A stretch of 64,000 bases of DNA from assembly GCA_012845835.1 (NCBI GenBank), contig JABAKD010000027.1, positions 15,534,073 to 15,598,072 on the forward strand, in the 5' to 3' direction. Of the stretch, positions 34,401 to 41,507 are shown piece by piece. The DNA is from Undaria pinnatifida (taxonomy: Eukaryota; Sar; Phaeophyceae; Laminariales; Alariaceae). Position 1 is the stretch's first letter. The number at the start of each line of letters is the position of its first letter. Position numbers and translations under genes: made by a program. The notes under the pieces were generated by a model. That model was given only the letters and a program-made list of their open reading frames with translations. It was not told where the DNA came from and made no database searches.

Positions 34401-37400
34401 GTAGTGCCAGTTGCCCGCTATAGTGCTTGTGGAATGGGTTGGTACAGATGAGAACAACCAGCAGCGTCAGTATCAGAAGTAATGCCGGTTGCCGCTGTAG
34501 TGCCGGCATTTCCCTCTATAGTGCACATGCTAGCACTATAAAGGGATCGCTGCTGTAACGATGTGTCAGATATGGTCTCATGCCGGAACGGGGCGGTGAT
34601 AAGAGGGTTTCAGAGTCATCTCAGCGGGAGATGTAGTGTAACGGTGTGTTAGAACTCTGCGCTCGTCTGCAGCACAAAGCGTGTACGAAGCACAGCAGCC
34701 AAGTCCACGTGAGCATTCGACAGCTTTTTTAGATGCTGTCATCACAGTAGGCGTCAAACTCGCGTCAAAGCTTGGCGCTCGACTGTGGAAACACGATCCG
34801 AAATATAGAAAAAGCAGTCAAGTCAACGTGAGCGTTCGATATTTTGGGATACAAACGCTGTTATACGCGTAAGAGAGGACGATCTATCGTGCAATTGCTA
34901 TTATCTACGCGGAGTTTTTGACACAACACGATATCAGCGGAATATAGTAACGACACGCCAAACCTCTGCGTTCGTTTGTGATGCAAGCCTTATACATACT
35001 AGCACAGAGCAATCGAGTCCACATGAGACTTCGACATTTTGAAGTTCAATCTGCTACTAGAGAACAACGGTCAAGTCAACGTGAGCATTCGACATTTCTA
35101 GATGCCAATAGGCTCGTGCAAAAAACTAACTATACAGATATCGTTAGATGAATGAGGCACCATGAACCACGAGGAGAGCGCCTCCCAACACTGACAAACC
35201 TGCGCCCCCCTCGGTGACACCATGGCAGTACCCGCTGAGCTACTCAGTCACGTGGTTCACGTTAAAAACCCCAAAAGTATTCCCCGGCGAATATCCGTGC
35301 CGTTATTTCGATTCAGACCGTGAAATTTGGCACACTCACGTCTTCTATGTGCCCTTGCAAAGACCTCACCCGCCGTTTTTTTTTCTTTTTCTTTTGTCTG
35401 ATTTTTCGTCAGTTAAGGTTTTTCGGAAAAAGTGGACCACCTTAGCCTAAATATTTTTGGCGAGAAAAAAGAAGAAGAAAAATCCCCCGGAGGTCAGCCC
35501 TTAGGATGGGCATCATGCACAACACATATGCAAAATTTCAGGATCTATCTCTCAAAAACGGCATGGACATTTGGACTTTTGTGCGTACAAATAAAAAATA
35601 CGACCCTCCAAATAAAAACTCATCTATATCGTACATTACAAGTACCAACAACGTAGCTTGCAAAGATGAGTATTGACCTAAAATTAGTCGAACTCACGGC
35701 TGACGTCCTTGAAATTTGTTTATAAAATGAGTAAGATACGTTATTTCCTCCAAATGACTTGTTTTTAGTCTATGATCCATTTTTTTCGCTAGATCTTGCT
35801 TAATGTTGAACACAGGCAGGTCAGATACTTGTTTTTTTGGGCGAAATTTCCTACAGACATGCCTTGGATTGTGTCCAACCGGGTCGTGCAAAAGGCGGCG
35901 CAATTTTTTTTTTTGTCGCCCGCGCTGGGAAAAGCCTGAATATTATTGCAAAACATGAAGGCCTGTCATTGGTCGACACGAGTTTCGCTCTTAGACACAG
36001 CCCGAGGCCGTTAAAAAACAAAATGGTCATGTCACCCTCTTACCCTCTTCTGCTGGTCATGGGGGTCAGTATGATACCAAATATTCACTCTTTAACTAGA
36101 TATTGCGAGCGGCATTCGTGGGGGAGATGAGTGCTTTTTTTTTTATTTGAACGAGCCTGTATGCTATACGACTTTGAAATTTCAATATTTTGAATAATAT
36201 AGAGTTTTCTCCCGCGCCGAGTTTTTATTTGATTGACTTTCTGAGAGGAATCCCCCCCCCCCCCCCCCGCCCCGAATCGGCCAAGCGGAGTCGATTGGCG
36301 AAATGTTGAATAAAAAAAACGTTCGGGAGTGCGGAGAAAGTAAAAGTTGCAGGTATCGGCCAAGGATAACTCCCTTTTTTTATGCTACGTTTTTCGAGAA
36401 CGGTTTTGAGCTTCTCAGGGTGAACCAAAAAAGCGTTTCTTGAAAATTGTTAGATTGAACGTCGAAAATCTGGGGTTTGTGGATCGGGAATGGATCTTAA
36501 TATATTTGGACGGCATGCTTATTAGGGGATATTCTAGTATTAGAGAGCGAGTTGGCTGAGATGAGCTGTCATCGAGGAGAGAGAGGACGCGGCGGATAGC
36601 GCGAAAGCAAAGCGTATACAGCAGAGTACAGGGGACTGATGGGTGTCTGATCACGTACGCAACCGCTATTTGTTAAGATACGGCCTTCAAAAGCCTGTAA
36701 ATATCCGAATTTGAGATCATTTGGGCGGGTTTCGTATAATAAGGTTGGCGTTTTATATTCGGGAAAGTTTGGAAATACTTGGTAGATCCGAGGCACGTGC
36801 CTCCGACCTCGGAAGCTATCCGGGGCTCTGGTGGAATCGAATAAAGCAACGTCTCTACGAAGGAAAAGAAAGTGAGTACTCTCCGAGGACCTGCTCAATT
36901 GGCAGACTTGCAGGGGGCACTCTGTGTCCCCAACCTATAACCTTACAAATGGCGTCGTCGGCAGGACCATGGGCTTTTTGGGTCGTGGGTTCGAGTCCCA
37001 CATCCACCATAGTAAACTTTTTCAGATTTTCCCCATGTCGAACTTGAAAAATACTCTCCCTCGGGTATCCCCAGGAAATGAAACCACTTGGATATTGACA
37101 GGTCCGCCCGTATAACCGGCCAACCTGCTATCCCGCCGTTTCAGGGGGAAAGAGTGTTATAAGGCTTAGTTTGGGTAAGCTATTGGTTAACCTTTTGCAA
37201 GTGGTCAAACGGACTAATACCCCACTAATTATCTTAACAAATGGCGTCGACGGCAGTTCGTAGAACCGGAGTTTCCCCGAATCCCCCATATTTCTGCATA
37301 TATATGCGATTCATCAGGGTGGGGTAGTGTTGAGATACGGCCTCGAAAGGCCTGTAAATATCCGAATTTGAGATCATTTGCATGGATTTCGTATGATAAG

Positions 37401-37488
37401 GTTGGCGTTTTATATTCGGGAAAGTTAGGAAATAGATCGGAGGCACGTGCCTCCGATCTCGGAAGCTATCCGGGGCTCTGGTGGAATC

Positions 37489-37558
<70 letters not shown>

Positions 37559-39768
37559 GTAACGTCTCTACGAAGGAAAATAAAGTGAGTACTCTCCGAG
37601 GACCTGCTCAATTGGCAGACCTGCAGGGGGCACTCTGTGTCCCCCACCTATAACCTTACATTACATGTTGTTGTGAGGTGGGAGATTGGAGTCAGAAGGT
37701 TTTGAAAACTTTCCCTAGGATATTCCCGCCCCCCCTAGAGGGGATTAAGTTGAAGCGACAGCCTGTAACCGTGATTTGGCGAGGAATAGGAGGATTGAAT
37801 ATACTAAGAGTGTGGAAGATTAGAGTATATAGTAGTGTGACTGGATGTAGAGCAAAGGGTCAACGTCCAATCAATAATTCCAGATTCATGAAGCATATAA
37901 CATATAACAAACTAGTTTTTTACAGCGCGGGAGGATCCGCAACGCTTTACTGCTGAAGGCTGCATAGTAACTCTGTTCCCAATATAAATGCCGGTGCCGG
38001 TATACTGGACTGGCACATATCAGCACTATTGGGAGCCCCTCCCTACTGTAATATAGCGACGTGCCAGGTCTCTGCGGTCGTCTATAACAAGCTCTATAAG
38101 AACAAACAGTCCAGTCAACGCGAACATTCGATGTTGTTATTAATAGATGTAAGCTGCTACTCACTGGTATAGCTGTTATATGATACGAGTACGAACGCGT
38201 ACATAAACGAGCAGTAAAAGAGAGGGCGATCTTTCGATCTTTTCTTCGTGACGTCAATGAAAGACGTGGGGGCACCCACAACAAGATTGTTTAAAATACT
38301 GTAACTGACACAAGATAACACACCCCGGTGATAAAATTTTGGGATCTAAAAATATTATCACCGGGTGTGGTATCCTGTGGGGGGGGTGATATCTTGTGTA
38401 CCCCGGGTGATAAAGTGCAGCTCGCAGGGGGCCCAAGGGGGGTGTGATAAACCAGGGTGTGTGATAGGACGTCCGAACACCCACAAGGTGTGTTTAGGGG
38501 TGTGATAAATAAGGGGGGGTGATAAAAAGGGGGTGTGATAGCACGTCCGAACACCCACAGGGTGTGTTTGGGGCTGTGATAAAAGCGGGTGTGATAACAG
38601 TTGAACCGCTGCTGCCGCACACTTGAAGGGGTGTGGTATGCCTGCACAAACCCTTGCAGCTGCCCAGCACTCCTGCTGTAGGTACCTACCTGTGATACCG
38701 GGTTGTGGTAAAACGAAGGGGCCCAACCTAGGTGACAAAACTCCTTAGCACATGACCTCGGCGATGACTCAATCCCCTAAACGCCGAAGAAAGTTCCAAA
38801 CAAAAAACGGGCTTGGATTGGAGCATAAAAAATAAAATATACCTAAATCGAAGGTACCTCGCCCGATATGATACGAGGCGGTAGCTGCGCCATCCGTCCT
38901 GCCTCCACAAAAACGTGGGCTGCTGCTACCTACCTCGCTATCGGTACGACCAACAAAAAAGAGTTACGCGGAGACACCACGATCGAAAATCGAAGCCACA
39001 AACCACAAATCTACACTACCATATCACTGGGGTGTGTTATCTTATGTACCCCGGGTGATAAATCGATGGTTTGTCAGAAACGCCCAAAATTATCACCGGG
39101 GTGTTGTATCCTGTGGGAAGTGTGATTTCCTGTGTACCGGTGATATCTTGTGTCAGTTACGGTAAGATTTTGAGTCTGGACGCCAACACACTGACTGACG
39201 TTTTTGTGACCCATGGGTACCGACCGAAACAGTGACGAGAGCGCGATCTAACCAAAAGCGATTAGGAGGGGCGTGCAGCGTACGCGCATTACAATGCTCC
39301 TCGGGTGTCTTCCAGCCGCCAGCGAAACAGCAGTTCGGATCCATCTTCTACCTCCGCAGCTCGGATTGCCTCGTGCGGTGGATGTTGTAATCAGCACTAC
39401 TAGCGGTATTTTGACAGCTTTCCCTCTCTTCTGAAGTCCCGGAGGGGGCTAGCAGCGCCTCCCCACTGTAGACTATACGTTCACAGAACGGCGGTCAATC
39501 AAATGAACGTGAGCTTTCGATAGTAGTTTGAAATGCAAACTTCATCCACATCACCCAACGAGTCTACGGCGTAATGGTGAATGAGAGGGCGATCTTTTTT
39601 TTATTTCGTCGAGTTTGTGACGTTTCTATTATTAATAGGATATGATCTTCATGTCCTCTCACCTTCTGCACGACAGGAGCCGACAACATCGTAGCCGTGC
39701 TGCCGAAGGACGCTCGCCACGCAGAAACCCACGTAGCTGCTAGCTATGCTCACGAACGCACGCTTCAT
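16383..39768 (-). CDS. AK7: Adenylate kinase 7-like protein (AK7 family), probable pseudokinase
   Basis: Exons in coding order on the minus strand: 39768-39663 (ATG), 34297-33239, 31012-30864, 23068-22892, 21451-21270, 19717-18722, 18003-17697, 16494-16383 (TAG). Every junction is phase-consistent; only exon 6 has an internal one-base frame problem. The protein of about 1,030 residues follows AK7 domain order: an NAD-fold/SDR-like N-terminal domain (1 to about 390), an adenylate-kinase domain from about 420, a long Gly-rich linker, a Dpy-30 motif and a charged C-terminal helix. AK7 proteins belong to cilia and flagella. The P-loop (residues 426-434) reads GPPGGNQST, with Gln for the catalytic Lys, and the usual LDGFP motif reads LCNIP. 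Ser-rich residues 110-205 are an insertion inside the first domain. Confidence 0.85.
17697..18003 (-). CDS. AK7: AK7-like exon 7: Dpy-30 motif
   Basis: Acceptor CATAATCTATTCACAG|CT joins exon 6 in phase 1; donor AG|GTGTGA leaves in phase 2. It encodes FLTSGVVPQVAAGLVAAAEA followed by RPGDPLEFLAAYLIR, a full Dpy-30 dimerisation/docking motif of the kind found at the C-terminus of AK7 and other axonemal proteins. It probably docks an AKAP-type amphipathic helix. Confidence 0.9.
18030..18046 (-). repeat. Homopolymer G/C run near the exon 7 acceptor
   Basis: An uninterrupted run of about 14 G on the plus strand (C on the coding strand) lies roughly 30 bases upstream of the exon 7 acceptor and may act as part of its pyrimidine tract. 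Confidence 0.7.
18722..19717 (-). CDS. AK7: AK7-like exon 6: AK core end, Gly-rich linker, frame break
   Basis: Acceptor CACGTGTTTTCGCAG; donor CAG|GTACCA. It starts GYILCNIPSRADAASDIFG, where AK7 proteins have GY(V/I)LDGFP, so the motif is changed. Then come EMMPTHVVYLDATVEYILAQ, typical of the AK strand before the LID, a Gly/Glu/Lys-rich linker of about 100 codons (19165-19425), and TLQKLRSEIERYFVEEKKET. The frames on either side of the linker differ by one base. A run of 21 C at 19402-19422 is the likeliest place for a length error; a small intron in the linker is an alternative. Confidence 0.7.
20510..20900. repeat. TAGATC/GATCATATA simple sequence and composite repeat
   Basis: Nine- to ten-base units (ATAGATCAT, GTAGATCAT) at 20530-20670 are followed by a block (GATATGTTGTGCAGGATCTG ... 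GGCTCCCACCCGGCAACATGA) that recurs at about 42965-43075. The end 'CATCTGTCCGATGTGTGCA' recurs at 46720 and, diverged, at 43140. It lies in AK7-like intron 5. Confidence 0.8.
21270..21451 (-). CDS. AK7: AK7-like exon 5
   Basis: Encodes ALDALSPPERLLHDVQAAFE and LDAEGLARVLSPSIVARATR, the NMP-binding-side helices of an AK. Donor CA|GTGGGG leaves in phase 2, as exon 6 needs. Two acceptors are possible: ATCTCAG before 21451 keeps phase 0 and is preferred; the stronger-looking ACTTCAG before 21486 would break the frame with exon 4. A CAA array of about 250 bp lies directly upstream. Confidence 0.65.
21508..21757 (+). repeat. (TTG)n / (CAA)n microsatellite
   Basis: About 83 TTG triplets with a few TTA and CTG interruptions, intronic to the minus-strand AK7-like gene and about 25-55 bp upstream of exon 5's acceptors. 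The poly-Leu, poly-Asn and poly-Cys frames are artefacts. Confidence 0.95.
22892..23068 (-). CDS. AK7: AK7-like exon 4
   Basis: The acceptor is TGATGCCTGCATTTTTCAG and the donor CAG|GTAGTT. Phase 0 on both sides, 59 codons. ISQRYGVKYVDAKVAVDSAF matches the helix and strand after an AK P-loop. A Pro/Lys-rich stretch (EAKAPPPAKGKKTKDSKKGG) follows. Confidence 0.8.
23562..23752 (+). repeat. 11-bp satellite (GGAATTATTAA), about 17 units
   Basis: Perfect or near-perfect head-to-tail units of GGAATTATTAA; the last units mutate to GGAATTAGTGG. Confidence 0.98.
24210..24600 (+). repeat. TGATAGTATC simple sequence
   Basis: Ten-base units, well conserved at 24325-24480 and degenerating on both sides. 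They continue into ATCGATTATATCGATTA words up to about 24690. Confidence 0.9.
24692..24757 (+). repeat. (ATT)22 microsatellite at the SINE tail
   Basis: A pure ATT array directly next to the 3' end (minus strand) of the SINE copy at 24764-25060. It reads as an A-rich AAT tail on the element's own strand. Confidence 0.9.
24764..25060 (-). mobile_element. tRNA-derived SINE, copy 1
   Basis: On the minus strand the element starts at GCCGGTCGCCCCGGTGGCG, has an A-box-like TGGCGTATCAG and a good B box (GAGTTCGAATCCCCTCG) about 45 bases later, then a body of about 200 bp, and ends CTGGAAAGTAG plus an A-rich tail. The same body occurs at 31.5-31.8 and 63.76-63.97 kb. Pol III transcription is inferred from the boxes. 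I did not identify the parent tRNA with confidence. Confidence 0.8.
25329..25488 (+). repeat. Poly-C/CCCTCCC tract followed by T24 run
   Basis: About 135 bases of nearly pure C with T and G interruptions, then about 24 T. Long mirror polypyrimidine tracts like this could adopt triplex (H-DNA) structure, and are also assembly-prone. Confidence 0.95.
25740..26130 (+). repeat. Tandem repeat of about 95-110 bp, four diverged units
   Basis: Units begin around 25755, 25865, 25965 and 26050. They share CAATACGATAA, CTAGAACATCAACCAAAA and ACTACGTGGTTACAAAA. Confidence 0.8.
26880..27900. repeat. Degenerate tandem/dispersed repeats
   Basis: The blocks 'ACGAAGTAAAGTCACCCTCGCG', 'CAATAGTGGTGACATCGCAT' and 'TTATAATTAGCGATGTC' recur three or more times with differing spacing. 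Frames here change between copies and are not coding. Confidence 0.6.
28150..29600 (-). repeat. 287-bp tandem array with C homopolymers plus inverted composite repeat
   Basis: Three units (about 28260-28550, 28555-28840, 28842-29095) share AACCTCCTAAAAATC, TTGCTCTCCCTTACTCAAAC, CACTTCACGCACAGGATATC, GCCTAGACCTAGCACCACGC and CTCACAGCCGAAGTGTATTT, each with two C runs of different length. Bases 29200-29600 contain the reverse complement of the G-rich minisatellite at 1090-1560. Confidence 0.85.
30067..30090 (+). repeat. Short interstitial TTAGGG array
   Basis: Three perfect TTAGGG units followed by a TTAGAG. Single or imperfect units also occur near 25060, 41105-41125 and 47285-47320. TTAGGG is a common eukaryotic telomere unit. 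Confidence 0.8.
30864..31012 (-). CDS. AK7: AK7-like exon 3: P-loop exon with Lys-to-Gln change
   Basis: Acceptor CCGACCGCATTGCAG|GG joins exon 2 in phase. The exon encodes LEPIAWSKGFVASARLLARE, then SLTPLNGVILGPPGGNQST. The family expects GPPGxGKS/T, but here the Lys is Gln (residue 432). The donor is CAG|GCAAGC, a GC-AG type site; no GT donor would keep the conserved joint to exon 4. Confidence 0.8.
31013..33238 (-). other. AK7-like intron 2
   Basis: Besides SINE copy 2, it holds one copy of the 'TTAAGGAGCC...TCAGGAAA...GCAGCACGCGTC' repeat at 32310-32395. The open frames at 32.2-32.7 kb overlap each other on both strands and have no splice support, so I leave them uncalled. Confidence 0.5.
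31497..31796 (-). mobile_element. tRNA-derived SINE, copy 2
   Basis: Closely matches copy 1 over its full length, including the B box (GAGTTCGAATGCTCCCGAG, two changes). It lies in AK7-like intron 2. Its tail on the element strand is AAAAAAAAGATAAAAAAA rather than AAT repeats. Confidence 0.8.
33239..34297 (-). CDS. AK7: AK7-like exon 2: NAD-fold domain with Ser-rich insertion
   Basis: The acceptor is CTTCCTCTTCCTTCCCTTGTGAATACAG and the donor CG|GTGAGT. Residues 36-389. Recognisable AK7 segments are NVIVLCLIEDLRGTDAILAA, HVLVLSTTTTWANTK, GYLEHKRLEDLAL, VVGAGIPYGLGEGPLLRLF and HLPLIHVVDLS. Between TWANTK and GYLEHK lies an insertion of about 95 residues rich in Ser, Gly, Arg and Pro that family members do not normally have. 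Confidence 0.85.
35245..36150 (+). repeat. 0.9-kb dispersed repeat, copy 2 (filled site)
   Basis: Paralogue of 12995-13740. It is interrupted at about 35597-35725 by a block carrying a hairpin element that copy 1 lacks; similarity resumes at ATGAGTAAGATACGTTATTTCC. Confidence 0.85.
36675..36950 (+). repeat. 290-bp direct duplication, unit 1
   Basis: Matches 37330-37655 at roughly 90% by eye. Shared words: GATACGGCCT, CTGTAAATATCCGAATTTGA, GGTTGGCGTTTTATATTCGG, GAAGCTATCCGGGGCTCTGG, GACCTGCTCAATTGGCAGAC. Here the AATAAA seed is short. Confidence 0.9.
36880..37010 (+). tRNA. tRNA-like remnant with separated D- and T-arm motifs
   Basis: TGCTCAATTGGCAGA (36892-36906) looks like a D arm, and GTGGGTTCGAGTCCCAC (36985-37001) is a perfect 5-bp T arm, followed by ATCCACCA. 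The two are about 95 bases apart, twice the normal spacing, and I find no 5' acceptor strand (GGTGGAT). So this is a tRNA pseudogene, a tRNA-derived repeat, or less likely an intron-containing tRNA. Unit 2 of the duplication keeps only the D-arm part. Confidence 0.3.
37330..37655 (+). repeat. 290-bp direct duplication, unit 2, with (AAT)n expansion
   Basis: Same sequence as unit 1, but GGAATCGAATAAAGC has become an AATAAT array (37490-37557). It also holds a perfect 26-bp palindrome centred on GGAGGCACGTGCCTCC (37438-37463), which is imperfect in unit 1. Confidence 0.92.
38299..39162. mobile_element. 864-bp non-autonomous inverted-repeat element flanked by TA
   Basis: The left end is CTGTAACTGACACAAGATA; the right end in reverse complement is CCGTAACTGACACAAGATA (18 of 19 match). 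Both ends are bordered by TA (38297-38298 and 39163-39164), as expected for Tc1/mariner-type insertion. Inside, the words TATCACCGGGGTGT and GTACCCCGGGTGATAAA recur in both orientations near both ends. No transposase frame is present, so it would need a transposase supplied in trans. Confidence 0.7.
39663..39768 (-). CDS. AK7: AK7-like exon 1 (start codon)
   Basis: The ATG at 39768-39766 opens MKRAFVSIASSYVGFCVASV, the first strand and glycine-containing turn of the NAD-like fold, then GYDVVGSCRAE. The donor is AAG|GTGAGA and exit phase 1 fits exon 2. It is the only in-frame ATG ahead of a recognisable AK7 N-terminus. Confidence 0.8.
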
Positions 39769-40317
39769 AACGCATCCACTCCAATCTGCACATGTAGGCC
39801 TACAGGCGACGGGCACATGGCCGCACCGGGTACCAGCACGAGTACGACATAAACAATTTAGAAGGCAGCGTAGCCATGCATTATTCGCTGAAAATTGGTC
39901 GAAAAATATCACTCTGTACTTAAATGTAAATTTGTTTTTAATTTGTATTAAGATCAAAACATTCCTTATATTTACATACATATCTTCGATGAAAACCCGT
40001 CGAGAAATGCCCATTTGGACAAAAACATAAGGTATTTATAAATTCAATTTTTACCTTTATGTGATCATTAAATTTATGGACAATGCGGCATAAATTATAT
40101 ATTAAACTAGAACATAATGTCGTTACGTATTCTTGGGGTTTCCAACAACCATCATAGCGTTCTTGTTTCTTCCATCTCTAAATGACGGCTTCTTCTCGAC
40201 GAGTTCTCTGCTAGCGCAACACACAGCAGCAGACCCCACACAACCAAGGTCACCCGTCTCTCCCAAGCAGAGAGTGGCCGAGACAGTAGAGATCTTGTCT
40301 TGTGCCTCTAGAAGCGG
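39769..40317. promoter_or_regulatory. Presumed shared promoter between AK7-like and SGF11-like genes
   Basis: About 550 bp separate the two start codons, which point away from each other. The middle (39890-40120) is distinctly AT-rich (AAATTATATATTAAACTAG) compared with both flanks. No certain TATA or initiator can be assigned. The 5' ends of both transcripts are inferred, and if SGF11-like has an upstream exon the gap is not a promoter in the strict sense. Confidence 0.4.
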
Positions 40318-40551
40318 ATGGAAGTCAAGAAAGAGAGCCAGGCCTGCGGCACTGCTGCTGCTTCTGCGAAGAGGAAAGGGTCGAGAGTCGTCACGTCCAG
40401 AGCTCCGCCCACAGCAGCAGTCGGCAGCAGCAACGGATCCGTCCCTGACAGCAGTGAGGGCGTCGATGATGCTTCCAAGCAGGGGCTGACGCCTTCCCGC
40501 AAGCGTCCTAGAGTCGCCGAGGACTATCTGATTCACCCACCGGATGGATCG
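40318..40551 (+). CDS. SGF11-like exon 1
   Basis: The ATG at 40318 is the first in the frame after a possible acceptor (CTTGTGCCTCTAG, 40311), so this may be an internal exon. It encodes MEVKKESQACGTAAASAKRK and ends RPRVAEDYLIHPPDGS before donor G|GTGAGT. It is basic and Ser-rich with nuclear-localisation-like KRKGSR and SRKRPR. Confidence 0.65.
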
Positions 40552-41466
40552 GTGAGTGTGCTTTTCTAAGTTTCGCGGGTTTAAGTAACGCTGCTGCTGT
40601 CTGTTCGTTTCAACAACAGCAGGGAGTATATATCTAGAAAACAGCGTAGAGCATTAGAGGCGTACCAGGTACATCAGGTACAGGTACTACACACATACGC
40701 ATATCATAGCTCAACAGCAGCAGCACCCAGCAGCAGCACCTGCAGACAGCAGACAGCGGTGCTTGCCAGAAGAGGTCAAGTTTGTGGTACTTTGCGAGGA
40801 GTGTTTCTGGTTCACTGCACCCAACGCATATATGTTAGCACGCATTGCGGTTGACTTCAAAGACATGTGTTTCCCGCTGGGACGACTTGCTCTTGTCGGC
40901 ATTGCGTCACATACACGTACATGCTCGTTGACACCACCGGAAGACTTCACCGCGTGCTCAACCCCCCAAACGTATAATCAAATGCACCACAGGTACCAGA
41001 ACCAAGAACAGTACCAAAATATGTTTTTTAGGTTATCCGTACCCTTGTGTCAGGTTTTCCAAATCGCGCGCGCGAAGGGCTGAAGCCTTCACCTGGCTTA
41101 GATTCGGGGTCAGGGTTAGGATTAGGGTTGGGCTGGGTCTACGCTCGATGATCTGAACCCATTTAGCACCGCACACGGGGACAAAACACCTCAAGTTATA
41201 ATAGGATATTTTTTGGTTGGAAAAATAACAAAACCCCAAAACAACGCTTGGGACCGGTAAACCGACCTCCCCAGTACTGCAGTACATGGACTAACGCGTT
41301 CTGTACTCCAGAGTTCCTTTCCCCCCCCGTGCCCTGATGTTATACGCATACGACAACAACAGCAGTTTACGTACAACAACGGCAGCGCAGTTTCTACAAA
41401 AATACACACCTAAACTGCTGTCTGTACGCACTGTTGTAGTTGTTGTTGTTGTCGTTGTCGTTGTCG

Positions 41467-41507
<41 letters not shown>

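Larger units (their letters stand above)
34298..39662 (-). other. AK7-like intron 1 (5.4 kb) with several repeats
   Basis: It contains an inverted CACTATA-family copy (34385-34560), the filled 0.9-kb repeat (35245-36150), a duplicated 290-bp segment (36675-36950, 37330-37655) and a TA-flanked inverted-repeat element (38299-39162). I see no further exon; the join from exon 1 to exon 2 is phase-perfect. Confidence 0.6.
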
